64,000 nucleotides of DNA from Saprospirales bacterium (GCA_007695145.1 REEI01000128.1:1-64000); one strand, 5' to 3'. Counted from the first letter of the stretch, positions 9,574 to 19,820 are shown. Numbers and translations: made by a program. The notes: generated from the sequence alone by a model not told the origin.

Positions 9574-11189
9574 CTACCCCCTCCTCAAATCTATCGTCCC
9601 CTGTTTAATAATTCCGTATTGCCTGTATTCCAACACTACAAAATAGGTGCCCTGCGGAAGTCCTTCGCCATTGCTGCTTTGGCCGCGCCAGTTGTTTTCG
9701 ATGTCCCTCTGTGGATAGACCTTGTTTCCCAAGCGGTTGAAGACGATGAGTTCAGCCGGACCGCAGTATTCCAGGCCTTGTTTGTGTTCGCTGTCGTTGA
9801 TTCCGTCGTTGTTGGGGGTAAAGGCGTTGTGCAGGTCTGCGTTGATCGCTTCGCAGGGAATAATGACTTCCAGTTGTAAGGTGTGGTAACCTGGCAGCCC
9901 GTGCTATCGGTCACCCAAGCTTTGTAGTTGAAGGTCCCGCGAAAGGTGATTTCGACCTCAGGACAATCTGCATAGTTGAACAAAAGAGCAGGTTCCCATT
10001 GGGAATTGGAATAGGTAGGAGACAAGTTGGGTTGGATGTTTTCCCCCTCCATGGCAGAGTATAAACCCTGAAGCTCGATCAGCGGTAATTGATACACCCT
10101 CAAATCCAGGTAGTTGGTGCTGTCGCAGTCGTCTTGATTGATGAAATCGTAAAAGTAAAATCCGATCTCGGAGAGTTGGTTGTTCAAAAAGTCGTAAGTT
10201 TCTCCCCAGGAGATATGAACCTTTTTCTCTATCTCGTATAGGGGAATAAGTCTAAGATAAATGCAGTCTATCTGAAAGGGTTCTCCAGCCAGTTGGGTGC
10301 TGTTGCAGTATTTTCCTACTTCGCTGACATAAAAACTGAAAAGCTCATCTTCCTCTCCTTCGCATATCATAAGTGAGGATTCATTTAATAGTGTATCGCG
10401 GGTGCCGAACAAGGTGGTGGAGGTTATTGAGAGACAACCTTTATCATTGCGGGTTTGGACACCTAGCTGCCACTGCTCAAAATCGATCGGTATGATCAGG
10501 TTTCCCCCTTCCTGATTCACACAAAATTCGCTTATATTTTCAGACCAGTCATAATTTTTCCCACCGCTGAAGTTCAAAAGGATGGTATCTCCTACGCAGA
10601 CTTCCACGCTTTCCGGCAGCCCTCCTATTTCAAAAGTGGTTAAAAAGTTGACCTCAATTTCGGAGACGGGGCGGCAAACTGGATTTTCTGCTAAGAGAAT
10701 GAAGGTGAATGGCACTTCGATCAGCATCTCCGGATTGGTGATGTCTGTTGCACTCAATCGATCCTCACTGTTTTGCCATTCGTATCTCAATCCCAATTCC
10801 AATTGAATATCGATAATGGATGTGCTCCCATTGCATTGATGCACTTCAACGGGAAACTGATCGGTTTGATATTCGGGATCGTGATGGACAGTACCTGGTG
10901 GATAGGTATCTGTGAAATTGATTGCGCCTATACAAACACTGTAACAGCCATCTCTGCTCCAGCACTCCATGCAGTTTTTATCTAAATTGCCCATTGTAAG
11001 CCCCGGTTGGGGAGAGGCGTTGGTATTGCGTTGAGCGGAAGTCATCCTCGGAGGTACAAATCCCTTTTCTGTAGATTTTACTTCCAGCATGGCAGAGGAT
11101 TCAGGGGTGGTGGTTCCTAATCCAACTTGGGTCTTTACGGTCTCTGCTACTAGGAAATAAATTGCCAATTCTGTTACAATCTTTTTCAT
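9574..11189 (-). pseudogene. Frameshifted surface protein; T9SS type B C-terminal domain is intact in another frame
   Basis: N-term VGLGTTTPESSAMLEVKSTEKGFVPPRMTSAQRN. Annotated ORF ends in out-of-frame low-complexity sequence (KRSTQTCTTPLPPTTTESTTANTNKAW). The alternative minus-strand frame from about 9882 to stop 9574 reads TLQLEVIIPCEAINADLHNAFTPNNDGINDSEHKQGLEYCGPAELIVFNRLGNKVYPQRDIENNWRGQSSNGEGLPQGTYFVVLEYRQYGIIKQGTIDLRRG*. Confidence 0.82.
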
Positions 11190-11282
11190 TGTCCTTGCTT
11201 CTTTTACCGCTTCATTCTCTTTGAGGCGAAGGTGGTCTTAATTGTTTTGACCAGTCTAACGCCTATTAAAACAATGTGTCAT

Positions 11283-11290
11283 CAAATATA
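11283..11290 (-). promoter_or_regulatory. Putative Bacteroidota -7 element TATATTTG upstream of the 9574-11189 gene
   Basis: caaatata on + strand = TATATTTG on -, about 94 nt upstream of the start; same octamer in the paralogous region at 19514-19521. Confidence 0.45.
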
Positions 11291-11525
11291 CAACTTCCTA
11301 TAAATCCCCTAACAACCAAAGCCACGAAACACTAGATAAAAACCATTAAAAACTGCAATGTACACATGAAACCCGAAAAAAAGGAAAATGTACGAGCCCC
11401 AACACGATCAATCCGAAAATTCTATAAACAGGTCCTCACTAGCATAATAAAAATACATAAGAGGGGTGATTTACAGGCATTACTCTGCTTTATACACCGA
11501 ATCCTGCGATTCGTACAGATAGGGT

Positions 11526-11555
11526 GTTTAGGTAGAAGGGCTGCGGTTACATTTG
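11526..11555 (+). promoter_or_regulatory. Putative promoter of MORN gene 1 (TTTA...TACATTTG)
   Basis: TACATTTG at 11548-11555 fits TAnnTTTG; spacing and flanks are conserved with 20124-20151 upstream of the paralogous MORN gene. Confidence 0.5.
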
Positions 11556-11586
11556 TAACATCATTTAACAATTAAAACTAAATATC

Positions 11587-12027
11587 ATGAAAACTTTAAG
11601 CATTCTTTTTTTGACCATCACCCTTTTCTTTTCTCTACAAAATCTAAACGCTCAATGTTTGGAGGGAAACTGTTATAACGGCAAAGGAGTGTTCCTTGAA
11701 GAGGAGGGCCAGTTTATACATTCCGGATACTATAAAGATGGTGTTCCTCATGGTAAAGGAATATCTATATTTATGGACGGTACGATGTTATACGCCAACT
11801 ACCAAAAGGGGATGATAAGCGGGAAAGCTGTATTATTATTTCCGGATGGTGCCAAATGGTATTTCACCCTTGAATACGGACAAGTAGGAGGTGAAACTTA
11901 CATTATGGATGTCAACGGGAAACTTGTAGCAATTAAATACTACGAGTATGGAGAATGGACAGACCTATGGATAGCGCACAGACAGGAAGAATATTTTAAT
12001 AGTGAAATTTTGCCTTACTTTTTCTGA
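11587..12027 (+). CDS. Secreted MORN-repeat protein (copy 1)
   Basis: Signal peptide; CLEGNCYNGKGVFL, YKDGVPHGKGISIFMDGTMLYANYQKGMISGKAVLLFPDGAKW repeats; paralogous to 20183-20689. Confidence 0.85.
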   Translation: MKTLSILFLTITLFFSLQNLNAQCLEGNCYNGKGVFLEEEGQFIHSGYYKDGVPHGKGISIFMDGTMLYANYQKGMISGKAVLLFPDGAKWYFTLEYGQVGGETYIMDVNGKLVAIKYYEYGEWTDLWIAHRQEEYFNSEILPYFF

Positions 12028-12095
12028 TCCTACCAGAAATGGTAACCCTATTGCCGGGCATCCAATCCCTCAATAGAATACCCTACTAAATTTTA

Positions 12096-12131
12096 AGCAC
12101 TTCCCAATATATCCCGGGAAGTGCTTTTTTA
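12096..12131 (+). terminator. Rho-independent terminator
   Basis: 10-bp perfect stem agcacttccc/gggaagtgct followed by a T run. Confidence 0.8.
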
Positions 12132-12475
12132 GTGGATGCAGAGTGCTTCATATACTCAACCAACATCAAGACATGGTTCAATTCCCGGTTTTGCAAATGG
12201 AATTGGCCTTAAAAGAACGGTGCTGCTTGTGGAGGTAGAATTGCCCATTAGCTTGAATTCCCGATGTCGTATTACCGACGAAATCGACTCGTACAATATA
12301 CGGTGCAATTGATACAGAATTCCCTGTTTTCGGGGATTCAGCCCTTAGCTTTACATCAGAATTAAGACTTACTCATAAGCTGAAATTGTATAGGGTAGCA
12401 GAATATAGAAGTCATTGGATTTGGTCATGTAAAAAGTAAACCAATAAAATTATTTAACCATTAAACTTATTAGTC

Positions 12476-13570
12476 ATGTTGAAAAATCTATTTATCGTTT
12501 TAGGTCTGTTGGTAGTAACATCCTTCATTTTTTCATGTAAACCAACTTACGAGGTCGATACCTTTGAAATCATCCGACCCGGCTGGGATATGATCAATAT
12601 CAACACATCCTATAAAAAGTCCACCACTTTTGGGGAGGAGTTTTCATACCCCAAAAGCGAGAAGGTGATTATCCGGGATAGCCGGAGTCAAATCCTCTAT
12701 GAAGGACCTGCTATTTCTAATATTGCCATACCGGATAAAGAACTTTTGAGCGAGGAGAAAATAAGTGTTCGATTGATCGCATTTTTTGACGATGCTCAAG
12801 TCTCTTCCGAGAAACACTTTTTCGCTTCCCCCAAGAGATTTACCATGAACCACAATGTAAAGTATCCCAATGGTGGATTGAACCACCTGGACTATGAAAT
12901 CAACTTCAATATTTACCGAAAAAAAATCAATTCAACAGAGGAAGAGAAAATTTTATCAGGGGCTGCCCTTCCCTTTAACATAAATATGTCAGTTAATGGT
13001 GGAAGTAACATTTCATTTGCCTCTGATAGAAGGAGAGACCGGATGGATTTAAGGAGGTCCTCCGCAGGAAGCCAATTTGTAAGTTCACTGGTGTCAGAAC
13101 TGGAGAAGAATAACAAAGCGGATGTTCATTTTGCGGTTGAAATGGACTATCGGGGGAGAAAAATCAAGTTCCAACCCATTGAAAAAACCATCCAAAACAA
13201 AAGCGACTCAGAAAAGAGAATGGAAGCTGAAAGACTTGCAGGTCAATTGGGCGCTCAAAAAATGAATTCCATTTCACCAAATACGGGCAATTCTCTTCAG
13301 GTAGTTGTCGATCACATTAATGTTGAGTATGATCTGATAGAGCACAGGTACTCAATTCCAATGGAAATACAGTGGCGAGCTCGCACCTGGATTGCTGGTC
13401 CGACTAGTGATATGATTATACGGGGAACCCTGAATGTAAATGAAGATGGCAGTAATCCGGCATTTGATATCGACTGGCATAGTCCTGCAGTAGGGCAGGC
13501 GGCCCAAAACAATTCGGTTTTTAATTCCTCTATGAAGGTACTTGAGAATGTTCTGCAAAGTGGATTGTAG
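12476..13570 (+). CDS. Predicted lipoprotein of unknown function
   Basis: N-terminal hydrophobic segment with lipobox-like SFIFSC; no family recognised. Confidence 0.75.
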   Translation: MLKNLFIVLGLLVVTSFIFSCKPTYEVDTFEIIRPGWDMININTSYKKSTTFGEEFSYPKSEKVIIRDSRSQILYEGPAISNIAIPDKELLSEEKISVRLIAFFDDAQVSSEKHFFASPKRFTMNHNVKYPNGGLNHLDYEINFNIYRKKINSTEEEKILSGAALPFNINMSVNGGSNISFASDRRRDRMDLRRSSAGSQFVSSLVSELEKNNKADVHFAVEMDYRGRKIKFQPIEKTIQNKSDSEKRMEAERLAGQLGAQKMNSISPNTGNSLQVVVDHINVEYDLIEHRYSIPMEIQWRARTWIAGPTSDMIIRGTLNVNEDGSNPAFDIDWHSPAVGQAAQNNSVFNSSMKVLENVLQSGL

Positions 13571-13598
13571 AAAGCTGTAATATGTTGAATCCAACTAT

Positions 13599-13638
13599 CC
13601 CGGAATGGAACTTTTGGTTCTGTTCCGGGTCTCTTTTT
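13599..13638 (+). terminator. Rho-independent terminator
   Basis: Stem cccggaatggaac/gttctgttccggg with internal mismatch, then tctcttttttta. Confidence 0.7.
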
Positions 13639-14126
13639 TAAATGAAGTCCATCCATTATGGTGGCTTCGCTATAATAACCACATAAGCGTATTAGTGGAG
13701 TATCTGTAATTCAATCCTATCTTTGATAAAATTGCGATAACGGGGGCATTAGATTGTCGCTTGGTGAAACCGTTCCTGACCAAATTTAATATTCAGCATT
13801 AAGTTTCCCAGGCTTGATATAGTGTTAGCAATGACACTGGAGGGAAGGGGTTCATTTGCAATCATTACATTTAGTTCTTTCCCGGTTCAATCCATCTAAA
13901 AAGCGGAAAGAGAAGTGTTTCCTTGGTGGTTAGTCTGGATGTTTGTTTTGTCATTGCAAATTAGTGAGAAGGAAGGCCGTATTTGTTCAATGTGGATTGC
14001 ACCGGACTCATTCATTTTAAGTCAAATAGAAGGTCAAAAATTGGGGTTAATTCTTTAAATGAAGAGGTTGGTACAAAAAAATACCCTTTTCATACATACT
14101 TTAAAGGGTCTAATAGATAAACAGCC

Positions 14127-14134
14127 TACTTTTG
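14127..14134 (+). promoter_or_regulatory. Putative -7 element TACTTTTG upstream of GPGG protein 1
   Basis: Matches TAnnTTTG, about 27 nt upstream of the ATG. Confidence 0.4.
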
Positions 14135-14160
14135 AATCATAATCAATAAAAAATAATATT

Positions 14161-15132
14161 ATGACAAATTCAGATCAAACAAGTGTAAGCGTAAAGCCAA
14201 ATGACAAAAAAATCCATGTGCCTGTAACAAAAAGTCTGGCAGAATCCCTAAAGGAGAATAGAGGCAAAGTCGGTCTGGCAGCCGGCGTCCTGGCTACCGT
14301 TGGATTTCTCTCAGCCCAAAAAGTGGTTGGTCAAAATTTAACTGCAGATGATGCCAATGCAGAGGTTATTGAGGCCTCAGAAAAGGTAATGGTAAGCAAT
14401 GAGGGTTCATATCTCAGTATCGACCCCGGTGACAGTATTCTACAATCCCCCGAGGGAGCTAGTTTCAGCGAGGCATTTAAGCACGCAAGGGAAGAACTCG
14501 GGCCAGGCGGAATATTTGAGTGGAAAGGCAAACACTACAATACCTTTTATGCTGAAGAGTATTCCGCTCTGACTACCGATCAAAAAAAGGATTATGCTGC
14601 CAGGGTGAGCGAGGCTTTAAAAGAGGAAAACTCTTCCATAATTGAAAGCAAGGAGGGACAATTGGTAGAGGTTGAATACAACGCTGACAATATCCTTTCC
14701 ATAAAGGTTATTGATCAGGAGGTGATTGACAATATGCAGGGAATACAAGTGGATCTGACCGGTGATGGAGAAGCCAACATCAGCTTCCAAAACTCTGGTA
14801 AAAAGGAAGAAGAAAATACTGAAAAAGTTGAAGAAATTGCTGAAACCGCCACAGAAGTCACCTCCGATGAAAACGACATAAAGATCGAAAATGGTGACGA
14901 GTCAAAAGCTGCAGACGAGTTGGAAACCAAAGATGAAATCAATGAGATTAAAATCGAATCTGAAGAAAAGGTCCTGAAAGAAGTAGAAGATACAGAGGAA
15001 GATGAAGTTGTAATGGATTTTGATGATCTACCGGACAGCGAGGAGGGTCACGATGTTTCTTACAGTGAAACCGACATAGAAGATTTCGAGGAATATCCCG
15101 ATATAGATGAATGGAATGAAGAACTGCTTTAA
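14161..15132 (+). CDS. Uncharacterised acidic protein with predicted N-terminal TM helix and GPGGIFEW domain (paralog 1)
   Basis: ENRGKVGLAAGVLATVGFL plus SFSEAFKHAREELGPGGIFEWKGKHYNTFYAEEYSALTTDQKKDYAARVSE; very acidic C-terminal tail; clear paralog at 22316-23221. Confidence 0.85.
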   Translation: MTNSDQTSVSVKPNDKKIHVPVTKSLAESLKENRGKVGLAAGVLATVGFLSAQKVVGQNLTADDANAEVIEASEKVMVSNEGSYLSIDPGDSILQSPEGASFSEAFKHAREELGPGGIFEWKGKHYNTFYAEEYSALTTDQKKDYAARVSEALKEENSSIIESKEGQLVEVEYNADNILSIKVIDQEVIDNMQGIQVDLTGDGEANISFQNSGKKEEENTEKVEEIAETATEVTSDENDIKIENGDESKAADELETKDEINEIKIESEEKVLKEVEDTEEDEVVMDFDDLPDSEEGHDVSYSETDIEDFEEYPDIDEWNEELL

Positions 15133-15160
15133 TGGAGAACAGTAGCATTAATTTTACAAT

Positions 15161-15192
15161 ACCCGAAGTGAGTAACCACTTCGGGTATTTTT
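15161..15192 (+). terminator. Rho-independent terminator
   Basis: 10-bp stem acccgaagtg/cacttcgggt followed by atttttgttt. Confidence 0.75.
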
Positions 15193-15255
15193 GTTTCCAC
15201 AATAACATCGAAAAGAATTTGCCAATTTTTGTCTTTATGTCGAAAATATCCATTC

Positions 15256-18200
15256 TCACCTAATCACTGTCAGCGAACTCTTAATGGTCAACCCATAAAC
15301 CCTGAAAACATAGAAATATACTCCTCCGGGGAAGCCCCCGGCCCCCCAGTCGTTTTGATAATCCCTACTGTGATAAATCTGCTCGCCCCAGCGATTGTAA
15401 ATCCAAAGCTCCGAACCCTCAACCGGCTCATCCGAAAACTGAAGGAAGCGATTGGTGAGTTGATCCGGGGTGATCATACTCGTTGGCACAATATTTTGAA
15501 GCTCGCGATTGCTGAGATAAATGGTGGCCTCCCCGCAATTGTCGCAATCGGAATGGCAGATGCGGTACCTGATCGACAGCTCCTCCACAAAGTTTCCTCT
15601 GACCGAAAAGGATATATTGCCGTACGCATCGTATTCCAGGCCCACAAGCAATTCGGAATTCGAGCTGACCGCGCTGAGATAGTAGGGAGAAGAGAGCTGA
15701 TTGTGCTGCAATACATTCACTTTCTGACGATCGTATCTCTGCAGTTCAATATAAATGTCTTCCGGCATGTAATCGCAGTATTCCTCACAGGGCGGTCCTT
15801 CATGAAGCACCACCGAGGGAATGTCTTCATTGGTACAGCCCCTTGTATCCCGCACCCGCAGTAGATAAACCCCGGGAAATAAAGGGCCGGCCAATGGATT
15901 GCCGGAAAAGTTGCCGGCCTGATCAAAGGAATACGTATAGGGTGGCAGTCCTCCGCTGACATTGGTGATTTCGATAAAACCCTGCTCCCCCTCGCACACA
16001 ATGGAGTCCACCACAAAATCAAAAGAGGGCAGAGGAAAGATTTCCACCTCCACTTCTGTGTGGAATTCACAAGTACCCAGGCTGGCCACCAGCTCATAGG
16101 TGCCGGAGTATTCCACACCCGCGCTTTCTATCAGGGGATTGATTTCTTCACTGTAAAAACCCGCCGGGCCGTGCCAAGTGTATGTGTCCAGGCTGTCGGG
16201 CCCGGCAGTAAGTTGTAGTTCACCTCCGGCGCAGAAGCCGCTTTGGGCAATGGCGGTCAATTCAAGATCGGGAGATTGCTGCGCTACCAGTACCGAATCC
16301 ATAGCGACACAGCCATTTTCACTATTGGTTATTTGCAGAAAATACCAGCCCGTGGCACCTACTTCGATGGTGGTGCTGTCCGGTGATGAGAGAATGCTTC
16401 CATCTGTGGTTGACCAGAGATAGGCGTAAGAAGGGCCCTGGGAGGAGGAGCTGCCGTCTAATTTTACAGAGGTTTGTTCGCACCCAAACTCCATACTTGC
16501 CTCAATAATTACTACAGGCACATCTACATCCCTATCAACAAATACAGAGTCAAAACCTGTACAACCATTATCCTGATTGATCACCTCAAAATAATACCAT
16601 CCCTTTGAATTTATCAAAATCCATATACTGTCCGGAGCACTCAAGATATTTCCTTCATTGGTACTCCAGTGGTATTCAAATTCTGAGCCCTGAGAAGAAG
16701 AACTGCCGTCCAACCAAATGGTTGTTTGTTCACAGTCGAGCTGCATACCTGCCTCAATTACCACTTCCGGCAATTCATCATTCTTTTCAACAAAAGCAGA
16801 ATCTAATCCCGTACACCCGTTCTGCTGATTGATCACCTCAAAAAAATACCAACCCGCGGCATTTACCTCTATTGCGATGCTGTCCGGAATACTCAAGATA
16901 TTTCCTTCATTGGTACTCCAGTGGTATTCAAATTCTGAGCCCTGAGAAGAAGAACTGCCGTCCAACCAAACGGTTGTTTGTTCACACCCAATCTCCGATT
17001 CCACCTCTATGATCACCTCAGGTAATTCTTCATTCCTTTCAACGAAAAAGGAGTCCAATCCTGTACACCCGTTTTGCTGATTGATTACTTCAAAAAAATA
17101 CCAGCCATCCGAATCCACCTCAATTGATAAGCTGTCCAGAGCACTCAGGATATTCCCTTCAATTGTACTCCAGTGATATTTAAATTCAGGACCTTGAGAG
17201 GAATTGCTCCCGTCCAACCAAATGGTGCCCTGTTCGCACCCGAGCTCCGATTCTACTTCAATTGTTATTTTCGGCAACGCATTATTTTTTTCAACAAACA
17301 CAGAGTCCAAACCCATACATCCGTTCTGCTGATTGAGCACTTCAAAAAAATACCAGCCACCTGAATCCACCTCAATTGCCGAGCTGTCCGGAGCACTCAA
17401 GATATTTCCTTCAATTGTACTCCAGTGATATTCAAATTCAGGACCTTGAGAGGAATTGCTCCCGTCCAACCAAATGGTGCCCTGTTCGCACCCGAGCTCC
17501 GATTCTACTTCAATTGTTATTTTCGGCAACGCATTATTTTTTTCAACAAACACAGAGTCCAAACCCATACATCCGTTCTGCTGATTGAGCACTTCAAAAA
17601 AATACCAGCCACCTGAATCCACCTCAATTGCCGAGCTGTCCGGAGCACTCAAGATATTTCCTTCATTCGTACTCCACTGGAATTCCAATTCAGGACCCTC
17701 AGAGGAAGGGCTCCCATCCAACCAAACTGTGGCCTGTTCGCATCCAAGAATGGATCCCGGCTCAATTGTAACTTCCGGCAATTCTTTATCTATTGCAACG
17801 AATACAGAGTCTAAATAAGCACAACCGTTTTCTTCATCATTCACCTCCAAATAATACCAGCCTGCTGTATCTACCTGTACGGATGAACTATCCGGGGAGG
17901 ATATAATACTTCCATTGACAGTGGTCCATAAATAACTGGATTGTAAATCTTGAGAGCCATTATCGCTATTTAACCAAATGGAATTTAAATTACAATCTAA
18001 AGTAGCCGACTCCTCAATAGTCACTATAGGAATGTCAAAATTCTCCTGAATAATTACAGAATCCATGACTACACAAAGTGTATTTTCATCGGTAACAGTT
18101 GCAAAATAAATCCCCCCTGCATTGATCCAAATTGACTCCAGGTCGGGAGGGCTAATTATATTTCCATCGGGGCTATACCAATCAACCTGAAAATTGTTAA

Positions 18201-19224
18201 TATTGGAAACTTCTACTATCAGTTCTATTTCTTCCTGTAAGCAATTTACAACTTCCTCACCAATAATTTCAATTTCAAAAGGGTCGCACCCACATTCTTC
18301 ATTAAAATAATCACCCAAAATTTCCCAACCAAAATTCTGCTCTAAAATATCCCTTGCAAATGACCCCAACAGTGAGTACTCCAGACCTTCGGCATGAAGA
18401 AATAGTCCGTTATTCAAAGAATTAAGGGAAGCCCAACCATCTAAGGTTGCACTATAATTTTCGCAACTGAGTCCAGAGAGCTCCAGCATGTGTTCTACCG
18501 TAATTACATTTTCAATGTTCCATAAACCTAAATTTTGGTCAAAGGATACCGCACCACTAAACATATACCTCATGTACACAACATTGCCTACATCCCAATT
18601 ACTAATATCGCCATTAAAACTTAGAGCATTCATAAACATTCTCGTCATCCATACGACATTGCTCATGTCCCAGGTGCCTATATCAGAATCAAATTCCTCG
18701 CACTCCAAAAACATATATGCAGTTGAGGTAACGTCGTTCAAATTGGGAATATCGGTTGCTGTAGAAGTCATATTCTTACAAAAAGAAAAGGCTCTTTCAA
18801 AATTACTCCATTGAATATCACCCCATTGATTTACTGATAGAAGTTTTTCAGGATCACCAAAAGAATTGAAAGCAGATTGTCCAAATTGAATCCTGTGAAA
18901 ATCACCACTAATACTTACCTGATAGATGCCCGGGTGAGGAAAAGTAATTGTAGTGAAGCCATTACCCGTGGCGGTGCCATTGTTGGAGGGATTGCCCACC
19001 TCTTCCCATTCGATAGTGTAGTTACTCCCGTGGCCGGGTATTGTGATTTGATTGTCTTCCGAGGGACCCGGGAGGTCGGTTTTCCAGGTGGTAATAAACG
19101 GTTGTTGGGAATGAACAGATAGCGGCATGGCCAATAAAAAAATGGATACAAGGAATAAGAACCCATGGTACGGCAGTCGATTAATCTGAGTATTTATTTT
19201 GAGATATAAGCAAGAAATCGGCAT
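15256..19224 (-). CDS. BspA-like (DUF285) surface protein with about eight Ig/PKD-like repeats and T9SS type B C-terminal domain
   Basis: DMSNVVWMTRMFMNALSFNGDISNWDVGNVVYMRYMFSGAVSFDQNLGLWNIENV (DUF285 pattern); tandem about 84-aa repeats; C-term nearly identical to that of 6766-9570. Confidence 0.9.
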   Translation of the reverse strand: MPISCLYLKINTQINRLPYHGFLFLVSIFLLAMPLSVHSQQPFITTWKTDLPGPSEDNQITIPGHGSNYTIEWEEVGNPSNNGTATGNGFTTITFPHPGIYQVSISGDFHRIQFGQSAFNSFGDPEKLLSVNQWGDIQWSNFERAFSFCKNMTSTATDIPNLNDVTSTAYMFLECEEFDSDIGTWDMSNVVWMTRMFMNALSFNGDISNWDVGNVVYMRYMFSGAVSFDQNLGLWNIENVITVEHMLELSGLSCENYSATLDGWASLNSLNNGLFLHAEGLEYSLLGSFARDILEQNFGWEILGDYFNEECGCDPFEIEIIGEEVVNCLQEEIELIVEVSNINNFQVDWYSPDGNIISPPDLESIWINAGGIYFATVTDENTLCVVMDSVIIQENFDIPIVTIEESATLDCNLNSIWLNSDNGSQDLQSSYLWTTVNGSIISSPDSSSVQVDTAGWYYLEVNDEENGCAYLDSVFVAIDKELPEVTIEPGSILGCEQATVWLDGSPSSEGPELEFQWSTNEGNILSAPDSSAIEVDSGGWYFFEVLNQQNGCMGLDSVFVEKNNALPKITIEVESELGCEQGTIWLDGSNSSQGPEFEYHWSTIEGNILSAPDSSAIEVDSGGWYFFEVLNQQNGCMGLDSVFVEKNNALPKITIEVESELGCEQGTIWLDGSNSSQGPEFKYHWSTIEGNILSALDSLSIEVDSDGWYFFEVINQQNGCTGLDSFFVERNEELPEVIIEVESEIGCEQTTVWLDGSSSSQGSEFEYHWSTNEGNILSIPDSIAIEVNAAGWYFFEVINQQNGCTGLDSAFVEKNDELPEVVIEAGMQLDCEQTTIWLDGSSSSQGSEFEYHWSTNEGNILSAPDSIWILINSKGWYYFEVINQDNGCTGFDSVFVDRDVDVPVVIIEASMEFGCEQTSVKLDGSSSSQGPSYAYLWSTTDGSILSSPDSTTIEVGATGWYFLQITNSENGCVAMDSVLVAQQSPDLELTAIAQSGFCAGGELQLTAGPDSLDTYTWHGPAGFYSEEINPLIESAGVEYSGTYELVASLGTCEFHTEVEVEIFPLPSFDFVVDSIVCEGEQGFIEITNVSGGLPPYTYSFDQAGNFSGNPLAGPLFPGVYLLRVRDTRGCTNEDIPSVVLHEGPPCEEYCDYMPEDIYIELQRYDRQKVNVLQHNQLSSPYYLSAVSSNSELLVGLEYDAYGNISFSVRGNFVEELSIRYRICHSDCDNCGEATIYLSNRELQNIVPTSMITPDQLTNRFLQFSDEPVEGSELWIYNRWGEQIYHSRDYQNDWGAGGFPGGVYFYVFRVYGLTIKSSLTVIR
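17182..17665 (-). repeat. Tandem 252-bp repeat units with a 232-bp identical block (17182-17413 = 17434-17665)
   Basis: Direct comparison; reflected in identical antisense ORF translations at 17173-17364 and 17425-17616. Confidence 0.95.
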
Positions 19225-19513
19225 GGCCCTGATACTTGTTTTTTGGCAGCATTTATGGTTGTATCAACCGAGATGCTGTCTTTTTAAAGACGTTCACTAA
19301 GTATTTTATCCTATATTGGTCCATTTCGACTTTCACATTCTATTGGAAATGACAACAAAATTCAATTCTCTGGTTACTTGGGAAAACAATGCTATACGTA
19401 GCTACCGAATCAGCTTACAGAAACCTGTCCACTGTCGCAGTTTCTTAGGTCCCGGCATTGAAGAATTATTGCTATTTCTCATGACAGCACCTACTTATTT
19501 ATAATTATGAAGT

Positions 19514-19544
19514 CAAATATACAACTTTCATTTCCATTGCCAAA
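19514..19544 (-). promoter_or_regulatory. Putative Bacteroidota promoter TTTG-N19-TATATTTG upstream of 15256-19224
   Basis: On + strand, caaatata (19514-19521) and caaa (19541-19544) with 19-nt spacing. Confidence 0.5.
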
Positions 19545-19670
19545 ATTGTCAACCATGAAATGTTCATTCAGACCCATGAAAAGCTGCTTTTAAAGTACGA
19601 AACCCGAAAAGTAGAATATGTGCAATCTTGACCATTAAATTCTACCAATATCCACATCAAACCTAAGGGA

Positions 19671-19820
19671 TTGCTCAATAATAAGTTCCTTAGAATAGCC
19701 GAAGATGTTTAGTGTGCTAATAAGGCAAAAGACGCAAGCATAGTGGAGCTACGGCGAGGCCTTTTAATGCAGTTAGCGTGCAAAAGAACGAAGCTAAATG
19801 AGTAAGTTATTGTTGAGCAA
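19671..19820. mobile_element. Possible MITE or IS-end remnant with imperfect 22-bp terminal inverted repeats
   Basis: ttgctcaataataagttcctta (19671-19692) vs reverse complement of 19799-19820 ttgctcaacaataacttactca, 18/22 identical; no ORF inside. Confidence 0.45.

Noticed and set aside
11366-11575. 69-aa ORF upstream of MORN gene 1
   Set aside because: Overlaps the conserved promoter region; no homology-like features; not preserved in block 2.
12174-12195. ggttcaattcccggt, T-loop-like sequence
   Set aside because: Flanking stem does not pair and no other tRNA arms are present.
15229-15864. 211-aa + strand ORF overlapping the end of the 15256-19224 gene
   Set aside because: Antisense to a well-supported coding region with recognisable T9SS C-terminal domain; no family features.
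17173-17616. Identical 63-aa + strand ORFs at 17173-17364 and 17425-17616
   Set aside because: Antisense shadows of the tandem 252-bp repeat in the surface protein gene.
15256-19224. Regularly spaced repeats considered as a CRISPR array
   Set aside because: Period about 252 bp, in frame within a long ORF, diverged units; these are protein repeats.
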